In this document: positions 8,640-17,667 of the stretch, piece after piece
Layout: each line of letters begins with the position of its first letter
How positions within the stretch are numbered: position 1 is the first letter of the stretch
From: Flavobacterium sp.
GTDB taxonomy: Bacteria; Bacteroidota; Bacteroidia; Flavobacteriales; Flavobacteriaceae
Assembly: GCF_039595935.1 (NCBI RefSeq)
Contig: NZ_JBCNKR010000005.1
Span: 1 to 64,000 of the forward strand
Length of the DNA stretch: 64,000 nt
Direction of reading: 5' to 3'
Notes under the pieces: model-generated
What the model was told of the DNA's origin: nothing
What the model saw: the letters and a program-made list of their open reading frames with translations, nothing else
Databases searched by the model: none
Program-made: the position numbers and the translations under genes

Positions 8640-9305
8640 TTACAAAGTTAAAACGGCGATTTCGTTTTGAATTGCATAAACAACTAAACCAGCTATATTT
8701 CTTGATTCTGTTTTAAGTAATAAATTGTTTCTGTGGCCCTCTACAGTTCTAGGACTTAAAAAAAGATGCTCAGCAATTTCTGTAGTTGTTTTTTGCTGAC
8801 AGATAAGCTGTAAAATTTCGATCTCTCGGGGTGACAGAAAACTGGTTTCAAGGTTGCCTTTAGAATTTTTTGAAGAAACGATGGTATCCTGAATTGTTTT
8901 TAGAACATTTTCATTGTAAAAAAAACCTTTTCTGTTTACTTCGTTAATTGTTCTAATTAAATCTTTTGGAGTTGTATTCTTAATTAAATAAGCTACTGCT
9001 CCAACCTGAATCATATTGGCAATAAAAGATTTTGTGTCGTAACTGGTCAGGGCAATTATTTTTATGTCAGGAAAAGATTTCCGGATAATTTTTGTTGCTT
9101 CGACGCCGTTTAAAACCGGCATTTTCAAATCCATAATAATAATGTCGGGCTTAACGTCATTATTATGCAATTTGTTCACAAGCTCTTCACCGTTTGAAGC
9201 TTCAAAAAGAATCTCGATATTCTCTTCTCTCTGCAATAAAAAAGCTATTCCTTTACGAAATAAAACTTCGTCATCGACTAAAGCGATTTTAATAACGGCA
9301 TTCAT
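8640..9305 (-). CDS. NarL/LuxR-type response regulator
   Basis: The 221-residue protein has a receiver domain (about 6-125) with the acidic pocket LVDDE, phospho-acceptor Asp59 in IIIMDLKMPVLNG and a conserved Lys in the YLIKNTTP motif. A C-terminal GerE/LuxR helix-turn-helix (about 150-215) shows LSPREIEILQLI and RTVEGHRNNL. It is the DNA-binding output of a two-component system. The kinase lies 110 nt upstream on the same strand, so the two probably form a unit. Targets are unknown; the neighbouring membrane protein genes are candidates. Confidence 0.93.
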   Translation of the reverse strand: MNAVIKIALVDDEVLFRKGIAFLLQREENIEILFEASNGEELVNKLHNNDVKPDIIIMDLKMPVLNGVEATKIIRKSFPDIKIIALTSYDTKSFIANMIQVGAVAYLIKNTTPKDLIRTINEVNRKGFFYNENVLKTIQDTIVSSKNSKGNLETSFLSPREIEILQLICQQKTTTEIAEHLFLSPRTVEGHRNNLLLKTESRNIAGLVVYAIQNEIAVLTL

Positions 9306-9415
9306 TTTATTTGTTTTTGGTTGTTTGGTTTTTCGAAATTACAAAATATGAATTAATAATAACTAAATCTCTTAGTTTTATTAATACTTTAGAATGATTA
9401 TTTTTTGATTTTATC

Positions 9416-10204
9416 TTAAAAAGTAAAAATTACTGTAATTCCTTTATTGATTTCTGAATCAAATTTTATGGTTCCGTTTAAAAAAGAAATTCGGCTTTCA
9501 ATGTTTTTCATTCCAAGTCCTTTTTGGTTTTCTAAGTTTTTACTGTTAAAACCAATTCCGTTGTCTTCATAATAACAGGTTCCAACTCCGTTATTGTTTT
9601 TAAAAGCAATCCAAATTTCTGTTGCTTTTCCGTGGCGGAGTGAATTATTCATTAATTCCTGTAAAATTCTAAAAATATGAAGATGTCGATCGATATTATC
9701 ATCAAAATCAATTTCGTTTTTATAATGCGTTTTAACTGATTTACTGCTTTCAAATTCTTCACATAATTCTTCAACTCCGGCATTTAGTCCAAATTTTTCA
9801 AAAACAGGAGGCAATAAATTATGCGCAATTTTTCTTGAGTTTTCAAGAGCTTTTGCTGTTAAGTTAATTATGTTTCCGGTAATTTCAGTCGTTTCTGCTT
9901 CTGTTAAATTGGGTGCAGATAGTAAATGTGTGTTTAAAGAAACAATATTAAGTTTCGAACTAATATCATCATGTAAATCCTGAGCAATACGTTTTCGTTC
10001 TTCTTCTTGTGTAATAATTATGGCGTGAAGCTGTTCTTTTTGATACTGTAATATCAAATCTTTTTTTTCCAGTTCTTTTTGAATTATTTTTTTTCGTGAA
10101 AAATAGAAGAATATTATTAATGCAACCGCTACAATTATAAAGAAAAGCGATATGTATAATATTATCGCAACGAGTTCTTTTTCTGGTATTGAATGGGTAT
10201 TCAT
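9416..10204 (-). CDS. Sensor histidine kinase of the NarX/HisKA_3 type
   Basis: The 262-residue kinase has one N-terminal membrane helix (about 12-35) and a short coiled segment. The HisKA_3 dimerisation motif EEERKRIAQDLHDD carries phospho-acceptor His78. A HATPase_c domain has the N-box (MNNSLRHGKA), G1 (YEDNGIGF) and G2 (GLGMKNIESR). There is almost no extracytoplasmic sensing domain, so the stimulus must come through the membrane helix, the cytoplasm or a partner. It is the cognate kinase of the adjacent NarL-type regulator. The orphan membrane protein upstream could be such a partner, but a terminator separates them. Confidence 0.92.
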   Translation of the reverse strand: MNTHSIPEKELVAIILYISLFFIIVAVALIIFFYFSRKKIIQKELEKKDLILQYQKEQLHAIIITQEEERKRIAQDLHDDISSKLNIVSLNTHLLSAPNLTEAETTEITGNIINLTAKALENSRKIAHNLLPPVFEKFGLNAGVEELCEEFESSKSVKTHYKNEIDFDDNIDRHLHIFRILQELMNNSLRHGKATEIWIAFKNNNGVGTCYYEDNGIGFNSKNLENQKGLGMKNIESRISFLNGTIKFDSEINKGITVIFTF

Positions 10205-10302
10205 GTTTTTATCTTGAGTTAGAAAATGCTTTTGAATGTTAAAATCAAATATATCTTATTTAATTTGAATGTAATTAGTTAGACAAAAAATAATTATAAA
10301 AT

Positions 10303-10338
10303 AAAATCCCTATCAGTTTATATTCTGATAGGGATTTT
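10303..10338 (-). terminator. Terminator downstream of the orphan membrane protein gene
   Basis: A perfect 14-bp stem (10303-10316 with 10325-10338, 8-nt loop) is followed by a T-rich run on the minus strand. It separates the membrane-protein transcript from the kinase gene. Confidence 0.85.
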
Positions 10339-10405
10339 TGATTTAAGCAGAAAGAATGCTGAAACTCTTTAGCATTCGTCATCCTATTTTTTTTTTGCAA
10401 ATTAC

Positions 10406-11041
10406 TTATTCATTTAATATTGTCATTTTAAAAAAACTTCTTTTCCATTCGTACATAATCAATAAGTGGTAAATTATAAATAAAAATGCGTTTAGCTTCC
10501 ATGAGAGATATTTCAAATTTTCACTCAATGTTAATGTCAGATTTCCAACCAAATACAAAATTGTAGAACCTAGCATAAAAAGAATCACAGCTATTGTAAC
10601 ATAATAATATGTTTTACTTTCTGTAAGCATATTATAAAAATGTAATAACGCAAAAACCACAATCATTAGAGAAGTAACGGTAATCTCAAATAAATTAAAT
10701 TTAAAAAACAGCTGTGGTTCAACACAAAACTGAATTCCTAAAATTAACAGCGTAATAATAAGCCCCCACTTTACAATTTGCTTTTGATTTTTCAATTTCA
10801 AAATAGAATGATAAAACAACCCTAAAAAAAGCATTTGTCCTATAACAAATATGTTTACCAGAAATAAATTACTCAGATGCAAAGAGTAAACCAGTTCCAT
10901 TGAAAACTGCATTACAAAAGAAAAAGCCAGGTAGGAAACAAAAAAAACATTAGCTTTTTCCTTTCGGAAAAAGCTAAATGCATATAATATTAGATTGATT
11001 AATAATATTAAATAACCTAAATATATTAAAAAATCATCCAT
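10406..11041 (-). CDS. Multi-span membrane protein of unknown function
   Basis: The 211-residue protein is almost entirely hydrophobic, with about six or seven predicted helices separated by short charged turns (FFRKEKANV, KLKNQKQIVK, ESKTYY). The C-terminus is basic (YEWKRSFFKM). No catalytic or transport motif is visible. The architecture resembles the 7TM integral-membrane modules attached to signalling proteins. It follows the 117-residue gene by 12 nt, so the two are an operon, upstream of a two-component system. A direct sensing role is only a guess. Confidence 0.7.
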   Translation of the reverse strand: MDDFLIYLGYLILLINLILYAFSFFRKEKANVFFVSYLAFSFVMQFSMELVYSLHLSNLFLVNIFVIGQMLFLGLFYHSILKLKNQKQIVKWGLIITLLILGIQFCVEPQLFFKFNLFEITVTSLMIVVFALLHFYNMLTESKTYYYVTIAVILFMLGSTILYLVGNLTLTLSENLKYLSWKLNAFLFIIYHLLIMYEWKRSFFKMTILNE

Positions 11042-11053
11042 TGTTTTTTAAAA

Positions 11054-11407
11054 TCAATATGGAGGACTTGGTCTTGTACCATCGTAAACAACGTCCTCAG
11101 CAGCTTCGGCTGATTTGTTTTGCTGCGATGATGTTCCGTAAACATCTACATATTTGCCAGTTGCTTTATCATATTTTGCCCCAACAAAAAGTAATGTTTT
11201 CTCATTTTGGTCATTGATACCAATGTAAGCACGAACGGCTTCGGTATCAAGCTGCAAAACTTTTTCTAAAGTTTCTCTAGGGATTAAATACGATTTTACC
11301 TTACTCTTGCTGTCCTCAATTGTAGAATCGTCCTCGTATCTTTTTTCCCATTCCTGGGCAGTAGATAAAGGCACTTGAATAGGTCCTGGGAATCCTCCTT
11401 CACTCAT
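11054..11407 (-). CDS. Hypothetical protein, 117 residues
   Basis: I do not recognise a family. The product is soluble and mildly acidic, begins MSEGGFPGPIQVPLSTAQEW, has a plausible folded centre (about 35-95, with RAYIGINDQNEKTLLFVGAKYD) and a flexible tail rich in Ser/Gln/Ala/Pro. There is no signal peptide or membrane segment. Start choice is secure because the ATG follows an AT-rich intergenic region. It is co-directional with, and 12 nt from, the orphan membrane protein gene, so the two products may work together. Confidence 0.65.
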   Translation of the reverse strand: MSEGGFPGPIQVPLSTAQEWEKRYEDDSTIEDSKSKVKSYLIPRETLEKVLQLDTEAVRAYIGINDQNEKTLLFVGAKYDKATGKYVDVYGTSSQQNKSAEAAEDVVYDGTRPSPPY

Positions 11408-11532
11408 AGTTTTTTAAATTTTGATTAGTTAATAATTTTTAATATTTGTTTATGGTTTAGCTAAGCTACCGAATTAATTTTTATATAAGAAATATTATTT
11501 TGTGAAATTATGAGTAGAATTTGATCAAAAAA

Positions 11533-11565
11533 AAATCTTTACAAGCATTAAACTTATAAAGATTT
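11533..11565 (-). terminator. Terminator after dnaB
   Basis: A 9-bp stem (11533-11541 with 11557-11565) is followed by a T run on the minus strand, 24 nt after the dnaB stop. Confidence 0.7.
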
Positions 11566-11588
11566 CTTTTCTAGGTTTTTATTTAAAA

Positions 11589-13133
11589 TTAGAACGGTAC
11601 ATCGCTATCATCATCGTCATCATTTAAATTGCTTCCGAAAGCTTCATTTGCCGATGGAAGATTTTTAGTGATAAACGGATTATCGTCGTGATTCATTTTT
11701 GAAGGCAAATCATCGTATCCTCCACTAAAATCTTCAAGGTTATCAAACTTACCTAAATGTCCTAAGAATTTTAAACGAATGTTGTCAAGTCCACCGTTAC
11801 GGTGTTTAGCCACAATAAATTCTGCCTGACCTGCTGTCGATGATTGTTCATCATCATCCCATTCTTCAATTTTATAATATTCAGGACGGTAAATAAACGA
11901 TACAATATCGGCATCCTGCTCAATAGCTCCAGATTCACGAAGATCCGATAGCAGAGGACGCTTGCTTGATCCACGGGTTTCAACGGCACGCGATAACTGA
12001 GAAAGTGCAATTACCGGAACGTTTAACTCTTTTGCCAATGCTTTTAAGTTTCGGGAAATTGTCGAAATCTCCTGCTCACGATTTCCTCCTCCTTTTGCAT
12101 TACCTCCCGCTGTCATTAACTGCAAGTAATCGATAATGATTAATTTAATTCCGTGCTGCGAAGCTAAACGACGACATTTTGCACGTAAATCGAAAATAGA
12201 AAGCGAAGGTGTATCATCAATAAACAGAGGTGCTTTTTCTAAATCTTTTACTTTAGTACTCAGCTGTTCCCATTCATGTTTTTCCAGTTTTCCCGTTCTT
12301 AATTTTTCAGAAGACAATCCTGTTTCTGAAGAAATAAGCCTCGTAATTAGCTGAACAGAAGCCATCTCAAGTGAGAAAACTGCTACCGCATGTCCAAACT
12401 GAATACTAATATTTCTTGCCATCGAAAGTACGAAAGCCGTTTTTCCCATACCCGGACGTGCCGCGATAATAATTAAATCCGACGGCTGCCATCCAGAAGT
12501 TAACTGATCTAATTTTTCAAAACCAGTTGCAATACCACTCAAACCTTCTTTACCTGCAATTTCTTCAATACGTTTCTTTGCCTGTAATACTAAACTTTGA
12601 GCTGTTTCAGAACTACGTTTAATATTTCCCTGCGTTACTTCATACAATTTCGATTCGGCTTTGTCCAACAAATCAAATACATCTGTAGTTTCATCATACG
12701 ATTCTTCGATAATCTCAGAAGATATTCTAATTAAACTTCTTTGAATAAATTTTTGAAGAATAATACGCGAGTGAAATTCGATGTGTGCCGAAGAAGCAAT
12801 TTTTTGCGTAAGCTGAATTAAGTAAAAATCTCCTCCTGCTAATTCTAACTTTCCGTTTTTCTTTAACTGAGATGATACTGTCAATAAATCTATTGGCTGT
12901 GTCTCGGTAAAAAGCTGCAAAATTGCTTCAAAAATATGTTTGTGTGCGTCTTTGTAAAAAGCATCCGGCTGCAAAATATCAATTACATCATCTACCCCCT
13001 TTTTATCAATCATCATTGCACCAAGTACAGCCTCCTCAAGGTCAAGAACCTGTGGAGGAAGTTTTCCTTTTTCGAGATTAATAATAGTGGTTTTATCTAC
13101 CTTTACAGGGTTTACATTTTTGAAATTTTCCAT
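11589..13133 (-). CDS. dnaB: Replicative DNA helicase DnaB
   Basis: The hexameric 5'-3' helicase of the replication fork. The 514-residue protein has the N-terminal DnaB domain (about 22-125, PPQVLDLEEAVLGAMM), the linker and a RecA-like ATPase. Visible motifs are Walker A (RPGMGKTAF, Lys231), Walker B (KLIIIDYLQLM) and the DnaB signature region with DLRESGAIEQDADIV. The acidic tail ends in a run of Asp and PF, as is common in flavobacterial DnaB. It has no intein. It is transcribed leftward as a single gene between two terminators, and its start lies 141 nt from the accA stop. Confidence 0.97.
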   Translation of the reverse strand: MENFKNVNPVKVDKTTIINLEKGKLPPQVLDLEEAVLGAMMIDKKGVDDVIDILQPDAFYKDAHKHIFEAILQLFTETQPIDLLTVSSQLKKNGKLELAGGDFYLIQLTQKIASSAHIEFHSRIILQKFIQRSLIRISSEIIEESYDETTDVFDLLDKAESKLYEVTQGNIKRSSETAQSLVLQAKKRIEEIAGKEGLSGIATGFEKLDQLTSGWQPSDLIIIAARPGMGKTAFVLSMARNISIQFGHAVAVFSLEMASVQLITRLISSETGLSSEKLRTGKLEKHEWEQLSTKVKDLEKAPLFIDDTPSLSIFDLRAKCRRLASQHGIKLIIIDYLQLMTAGGNAKGGGNREQEISTISRNLKALAKELNVPVIALSQLSRAVETRGSSKRPLLSDLRESGAIEQDADIVSFIYRPEYYKIEEWDDDEQSSTAGQAEFIVAKHRNGGLDNIRLKFLGHLGKFDNLEDFSGGYDDLPSKMNHDDNPFITKNLPSANEAFGSNLNDDDDDSDVPF

Positions 13134-13224
13134 ATAGCGAAAGTAACAAAATTTGAAAAATTTTTGTTAGCGAGTTATAACTATTCTGTTGTTTATAAAT
13201 ACTTTATTTTGTTGATAACCAAAA

Positions 13225-13256
13225 AAAAATCCGAAACCGCAGGGCTTCGGATTTTT
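13225..13256 (-). terminator. Terminator after accA
   Basis: An 11-bp stem (13225-13235 with 13246-13256) is flanked by A and T runs, 18 nt after the accA stop. Confidence 0.85.
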
Positions 13257-13273
13257 AATCATTTTATATGAAT

Positions 13274-14227
13274 TTACTCTTTATACTCGCCCATATTGCT
13301 GTATTTGTCCATTCTTTGGGCAATTAGCTCGGCTGTTGATAAGTCTTTTAATTCATTATATCCTTTGGTAATATATTCTGCCACTGTTTTAAAAGTAGTT
13401 TCGCGGTCATAGTGCGCTCCACCTAGTGGTTCAGGAATAACATCATCAACTAATTTTTGTTTTTTCATATCAGATGAAGTCAATTTTAAAGCTTCGGCAG
13501 CACGTTCTTTGTACTCCCAGCTTTTCCATAAAATTGAAGAACATGATTCTGGAGAAATTACAGAATACCAAGTATTCTCTAACATATATACTCGGTCTCC
13601 AACACCTATTCCTAAAGCTCCTCCCGAAGCACCTTCACCTACAATAATCGTGATAATTGGCACTTGTAAACGAACCATTTCAAAAATATTTCTTGCAATA
13701 GCTTCACCTTGTCCTCTTTCTTCAGCTTCAAGTCCTGGGTATGCACCCGGAGTGTCTACTAAAGTTAAAACCGGAATACCAAATTTCTCTGCCATTTTCA
13801 TTAAACGCAAAGCTTTACGGTATCCTTCTGGGTTCGCCATACCAAAATTACGGTATTGACGTGTTTTTGTATTAAAACCTTTTTGCTGACCTACAATCAT
13901 AAACGACTGACCGTTTATTTTTCCAAGTCCCCCAACCATTGCTTTATCATCTTTAAAACCTCTGTCTCCATGAAGTTCTAAGAAAGTATCACCGCAAATT
14001 GCTTTGATATAATCTAAAGTATAAGGTCTGTTTGGGTGTCTTGATAATTGTACACGCTGCCAGGCTGTAAGATTTTTATATATTTCTTTCTTAGTTTGTT
14101 CTAATTTCTTGTTGATTTCTTTACAAGTTGGCGTAACATCAACATCAGATTCTTTTCCAATTATAACACACTTTTCTAACTGTTCTTCAAGTTCTTTTAT
14201 TGGAAGCTCAAAATCTAAATATTCCAT
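13274..14227 (-). CDS. accA: Acetyl-CoA carboxylase carboxyltransferase subunit alpha
   Basis: AccA transfers the carboxyl group from carboxy-biotin (on AccB) to acetyl-CoA in the first step of fatty-acid synthesis. The 317-residue length is normal. Recognisable segments are the N-terminal helical region ([14 protein letters not shown]), [19 protein letters not shown] and the oxyanion-hole glycines in [19 protein letters not shown] minus-strand -7 element TATATTTG lies at 14267-14260, consistent with this ATG. accD and accBC are not in the window, as is usual in this group. Confidence 0.96.
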   Translation of the reverse strand: MEYLDFELPIKELEEQLEKCVIIGKESDVDVTPTCKEINKKLEQTKKEIYKNLTAWQRVQLSRHPNRPYTLDYIKAICGDTFLELHGDRGFKDDKAMVGGLGKINGQSFMIVGQQKGFNTKTRQYRNFGMANPEGYRKALRLMKMAEKFGIPVLTLVDTPGAYPGLEAEERGQGEAIARNIFEMVRLQVPIITIIVGEGASGGALGIGVGDRVYMLENTWYSVISPESCSSILWKSWEYKERAAEALKLTSSDMKKQKLVDDVIPEPLGGAHYDRETTFKTVAEYITKGYNELKDLSTAELIAQRMDKYSNMGEYKE

Positions 14228-14339
14228 GGATTTTTGAATTTTGTTTTTAAATCGAACCGCAAATATAAAAATATTATACTATTCGTATTATTATTTCGTC
14301 TTTAAAATGAAAAAAAGCAATTTAAAAATAAGGTAAATA

Positions 14340-15227
14340 CTACACTTTGTTTTTATTTTGATAATGTTTAAAAACACCATTCAAAATAACAGTAATGACA
14401 ATTATAACAGCTCCGATATAAAATTCTACACTCATTTTCTCTTTACCGCCAAGAATAAAATAAGCCAAAAGAATTCCGTAAACAGGCTCTAAATTAGTGG
14501 TTAACATTACGGTATACGGAGTTAATCTCCGCATAACTTTTACTGATGCCGTAAATGCATAAGCTGTACAAACAGAAGCTAAAATCAATAATAAAACCCA
14601 ATTGTTTATTGACATAACAAAAAAATCAGCATTGAATTTCCCTACCACTAAAAAGTAAATAGATATAAAGAAAACTCCTGCCCCAAATTCGTAAAATGTA
14701 ATAACTGAAGGCTCGTGATCTGAGATTAATTTTCCATTCATCAATGTGAATAAAACCCCCAGAATAATTGAGATCAAAGCGTAATATACGCCTGTAAGAT
14801 ATTTTATTTCAACCTGTAATATCAATCCTAATCCAGCAATGATAACTAATCCGAAGAAAACTTCGTACCACAAAATTTTTCTTCCGTAAAAAAGTGGTTC
14901 GAGCAGAGAAGCGAAAAATGCTCCAAGCGAAAAAATCGACAGTGTTATAGAAACATTAGACACATGAATTGCCTTAAAAAAGAAAATCCAGTGCATGGCT
15001 ATTAATAATCCAACAAAAATTAATTTGGCAAATGATTGTGCCGAAATAGAAAAAGACTGTTTTTTAAACAATATAAATCCTCCAAGAAATAGACCGGCAA
15101 TAAGCATTCTAAACCAAACCAAATTCTCGGCATCAATTGTAATTAAAGCACCAAGAATGGCAGTAAATCCCCAAATAAAAACAATTAAATGAAGGTTTAA
15201 GTAACTTTTTAAATTATCGTTTCGCAT
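14340..15227 (-). CDS. EamA/DMT-family transporter
   Basis: This drug/metabolite transporter of 295 residues has ten predicted helices in two EamA repeats (about 8-140 and 150-288). Helix motifs include VWFRMLIAGL in the first half and LTTNLEPVYGILLAYFILGG in the second, typical of RhaT/EamA exporters. The substrate cannot be read from sequence. Its start codon lies inside the end of the upstream LptF/G-type gene (14-nt overlap), so the two are translationally coupled. Confidence 0.9.
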   Translation of the reverse strand: MRNDNLKSYLNLHLIVFIWGFTAILGALITIDAENLVWFRMLIAGLFLGGFILFKKQSFSISAQSFAKLIFVGLLIAMHWIFFFKAIHVSNVSITLSIFSLGAFFASLLEPLFYGRKILWYEVFFGLVIIAGLGLILQVEIKYLTGVYYALISIILGVLFTLMNGKLISDHEPSVITFYEFGAGVFFISIYFLVVGKFNADFFVMSINNWVLLLILASVCTAYAFTASVKVMRRLTPYTVMLTTNLEPVYGILLAYFILGGKEKMSVEFYIGAVIIVITVILNGVFKHYQNKNKV

Positions 15228-16302
15228 TACGTAGTAAATAAACTGCTAAAATACCAAAAACAATATTTGGAAACCAAACAGCTAATAAAGGTGAGAAAGT
15301 AGATTTTTCGGCAAGAGTACCAAATATTTTATCAAAAAACACAAATGAAAATGCAATTGCGATTCCGATGGCAAGGTTCATTCCCATACCACCTCGACGT
15401 TTCATTGAAGAAACCGATACTGCAATGATTGTTAAGATAAAAGCAGAAACCGGAATACTATATTTTTTATAAAGAACTACCAGATAAGTATTGATATTTC
15501 CTGATCCTCTTTTTCTTTCTTTTTCAATAAAATCATATAATTTACCTAATGTCAATGTTTCAGCGATATATACAACTGGTGTTAAATCGGCCAGCTCAAA
15601 CTTAAACTTTACGCTTTTTTCCGGCGATTTTTCGATTACATCATTCAATTCACCAAGTGTTCTTTTTGTATAGTCATACAAAACATACGTTTTTAACTTT
15701 GGGTCCCACTTGATACGGCTTGCTGTAATTTTATACGTAAGTTTATCTTTTTCAAAATGTTCCAATGAAAAATTGAATGCTGTTTTTGATTCTTCATTAA
15801 AACTGTTTACAAAAATAAAATCGTGATCATTAATTTGTCTGTAAACATTGGTGTTCTCGCCCCGCATGAGCTGCTTTCCATTTCCTTTTAAATAGGTGTA
15901 CCTAAAATTGTTATACCCTTCGCTGGCAGCCGGAACTATAAAAAATCCCATCAGCAAAACAAAGACTGAAACGATAGATGCTCCAATAATATAAGGACGT
16001 AAAAAACGTGTAAATGAAATTCCTGAACTCAAAATGGCAATAATCTCAGTATTATTAGCCAGCTTTGAAGTAAACCATATTACCGATAAAAACAGGAATA
16101 TCGGAAATAAAGAATTGATAAAATAAATTGTAAAATTGTAATAATAGAATGCAATGTCTAAAAACGGAATTTTGTTTTCGAGCATTTTATTTACTTTTTC
16201 AGAAACGTCAATTACGATTCCGATTGGTGCAAACAAAAGCAGCATCACAGAAAAAGTTCCGAGATATCTTTTTAAGATGTATTTATCTATTATTGACAGC
16301 AT
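15214..16302 (-). CDS. LptF/LptG-family permease (YjgP/YjgQ)
   Basis: The 362-residue protein begins MLSIIDKYILKRYLGTF, the characteristic start of LptF/G. It has three N-terminal helices (to about residue 120), a periplasmic beta-jellyroll-like region (about 130-255) and three C-terminal helices (about 268-358, including SVSSMKRRGGMGMNLAIGIA). LptF/G form the inner-membrane part of the lipopolysaccharide export machine. Bacteroidetes members cannot be assigned to F or G by eye. It overlaps the DMT gene and follows tgt by 87 nt, with a heptamer hairpin between. Confidence 0.92.
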   Translation of the reverse strand: MLSIIDKYILKRYLGTFSVMLLLFAPIGIVIDVSEKVNKMLENKIPFLDIAFYYYNFTIYFINSLFPIFLFLSVIWFTSKLANNTEIIAILSSGISFTRFLRPYIIGASIVSVFVLLMGFFIVPAASEGYNNFRYTYLKGNGKQLMRGENTNVYRQINDHDFIFVNSFNEESKTAFNFSLEHFEKDKLTYKITASRIKWDPKLKTYVLYDYTKRTLGELNDVIEKSPEKSVKFKFELADLTPVVYIAETLTLGKLYDFIEKERKRGSGNINTYLVVLYKKYSIPVSAFILTIIAVSVSSMKRRGGMGMNLAIGIAIAFSFVFFDKIFGTLAEKSTFSPLLAVWFPNIVFGILAVYLLRNAKR

Positions 16303-16322
16303 ATAGTTTTTTTGTTTTTATT

Positions 16323-16383
16323 GTTTCAGGTTTCAGGTTTCAAGTTCTCTACAGAACCTGAAACCTGAAACCTGAAACTTGAA
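16323..16383. repeat. Heptanucleotide inverted arrays between tgt and the LptF/G gene
   Basis: Three GTTTCAG-type units (16323-16343) face four ACCTGAA/ACTTGAA units (16356-16383). Together they can fold into a long hairpin between two co-directional genes. Confidence 0.85.
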
Positions 16384-16389
16384 ACTTTT

Positions 16390-17520
16390 TTAAAGTCTTT
16401 GACTCATATTTTTAACCATCATTTCTTTCCATGGTCTAAAATCGCCTGCTAAGATATGTTTTCTAGCCTCACGAACCAACCACATATAGAAACCAAGATT
16501 ATGAATAGTTGCAATTTGTTTTCCTAAGTATTCATTAGCTGCAAACAAATGACGTAAATATGCTTTTGTATATTCTGTATCAACAAATGTATGCCCCATT
16601 TCATCGATTGGAGAAAAATCAGCTTCCCATTTTTTGTTTTTGATATTGATTGTTCCATTTGCTGTAAACAGCATTCCGTTCCTTGCGTTACGGGTTGGCA
16701 TAACGCAGTCGAACATATCAATTCCTAATGCAATATTTTCTAATATATTTATAGGAGTCCCTACTCCCATTAAGTAACGAGGTTTATCTTCCGGAAGAAT
16801 TTCGCAGACAACTTCTGTCATGACATACATCTCTTCTGCTGGTTCACCAACTGAAAGTCCACCAATTGCATTTCCCTGCTGACCTGCATTTGCAATATAT
16901 TCAGCAGACTGGCGGCGTAAATCTTTGTAAGTACTTCCCTGAACAATCGGGAAAAACGTTTGTTCGTAACCGTATTTATAAGGAACTTTTTCCAGGTGAT
17001 TAATGCATCGGTCTAACCAGCGGTGTGTCATATGCATAGATCTCTGTGCATATCTGTAATCGCAAGGATAAGGCGTGCATTCGTCAAATGCCATAATGAT
17101 ATCAGCACCAATTGTACGCTGAATTTCCATTACATTTTCTGGAGTAAAAACATGGTAAGAACCATCAATGTGCGATTTGAACTTTACTCCTTCTTCTTTA
17201 ATTTTTCTGTTTGAAGAAAGAGAATACACCTGATATCCTCCAGAATCAGTCAAAATATTACGATCCCAATTCATGAATTTATGCAATCCTCCGGCTTTTT
17301 CAAGAATTTCTGTCTGCGGACGTAAATATAAATGATAAGTATTTCCAAGAATAATATCCGGATTAATATCGTCTTTTAATTCACGCTGATGCACTCCTTT
17401 TACAGAAGCTACTGTTCCAACAGGCATAAAAATAGGCGTTTCAATTACGCCGTGATCTGTAGTTATACTTCCCGCTCTCGCTTTAGACTGCGGATCTTTT
17501 TGTAATAAATCGAACTTCAT
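16390..17520 (-). CDS. tgt: tRNA-guanine transglycosylase with lost zinc cysteines
   Basis: Tgt exchanges guanine-34 for preQ1 in GUN-anticodon tRNAs on the way to queuosine. The 376-residue length is normal. The catalytic elements LTDSGGYQVYSL, FDECTPYPC, GGLSVGEP and FDCVMPTRNARNG are intact. The C-terminal zinc site, normally C-x-C-x2-C plus His 26 residues later, reads Gly309, Thr311 and Asp314, with the His (His340) kept at the right spacing. I recall similar substitutions in other flavobacterial Tgt proteins, so this is probably a lineage trait rather than decay. A minus-strand -7 element TATCTTTG lies at 17548-17541. Confidence 0.94.
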   Translation of the reverse strand: MKFDLLQKDPQSKARAGSITTDHGVIETPIFMPVGTVASVKGVHQRELKDDINPDIILGNTYHLYLRPQTEILEKAGGLHKFMNWDRNILTDSGGYQVYSLSSNRKIKEEGVKFKSHIDGSYHVFTPENVMEIQRTIGADIIMAFDECTPYPCDYRYAQRSMHMTHRWLDRCINHLEKVPYKYGYEQTFFPIVQGSTYKDLRRQSAEYIANAGQQGNAIGGLSVGEPAEEMYVMTEVVCEILPEDKPRYLMGVGTPINILENIALGIDMFDCVMPTRNARNGMLFTANGTINIKNKKWEADFSPIDEMGHTFVDTEYTKAYLRHLFAANEYLGKQIATIHNLGFYMWLVREARKHILAGDFRPWKEMMVKNMSQRL

Positions 17521-17667
17521 TTGTTTCTTTTTTCAGTCGGCAAAGATAAGCTAATTTCAGGGAAATTTAAGTAATTAGATAATTTGTAAATTATAAAATT
17601 GAGTTAATTCAAAAACAATATAAACCCAAACTCCGGAAATTTTTAAATTTGAATAAAATCAATTAAA

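Noticed and set aside
12936..13271. Plus-strand frame covering the dnaB start and spacer
   Set aside because: It is antisense to dnaB, crosses the accA terminator and has no recognisable protein pattern.
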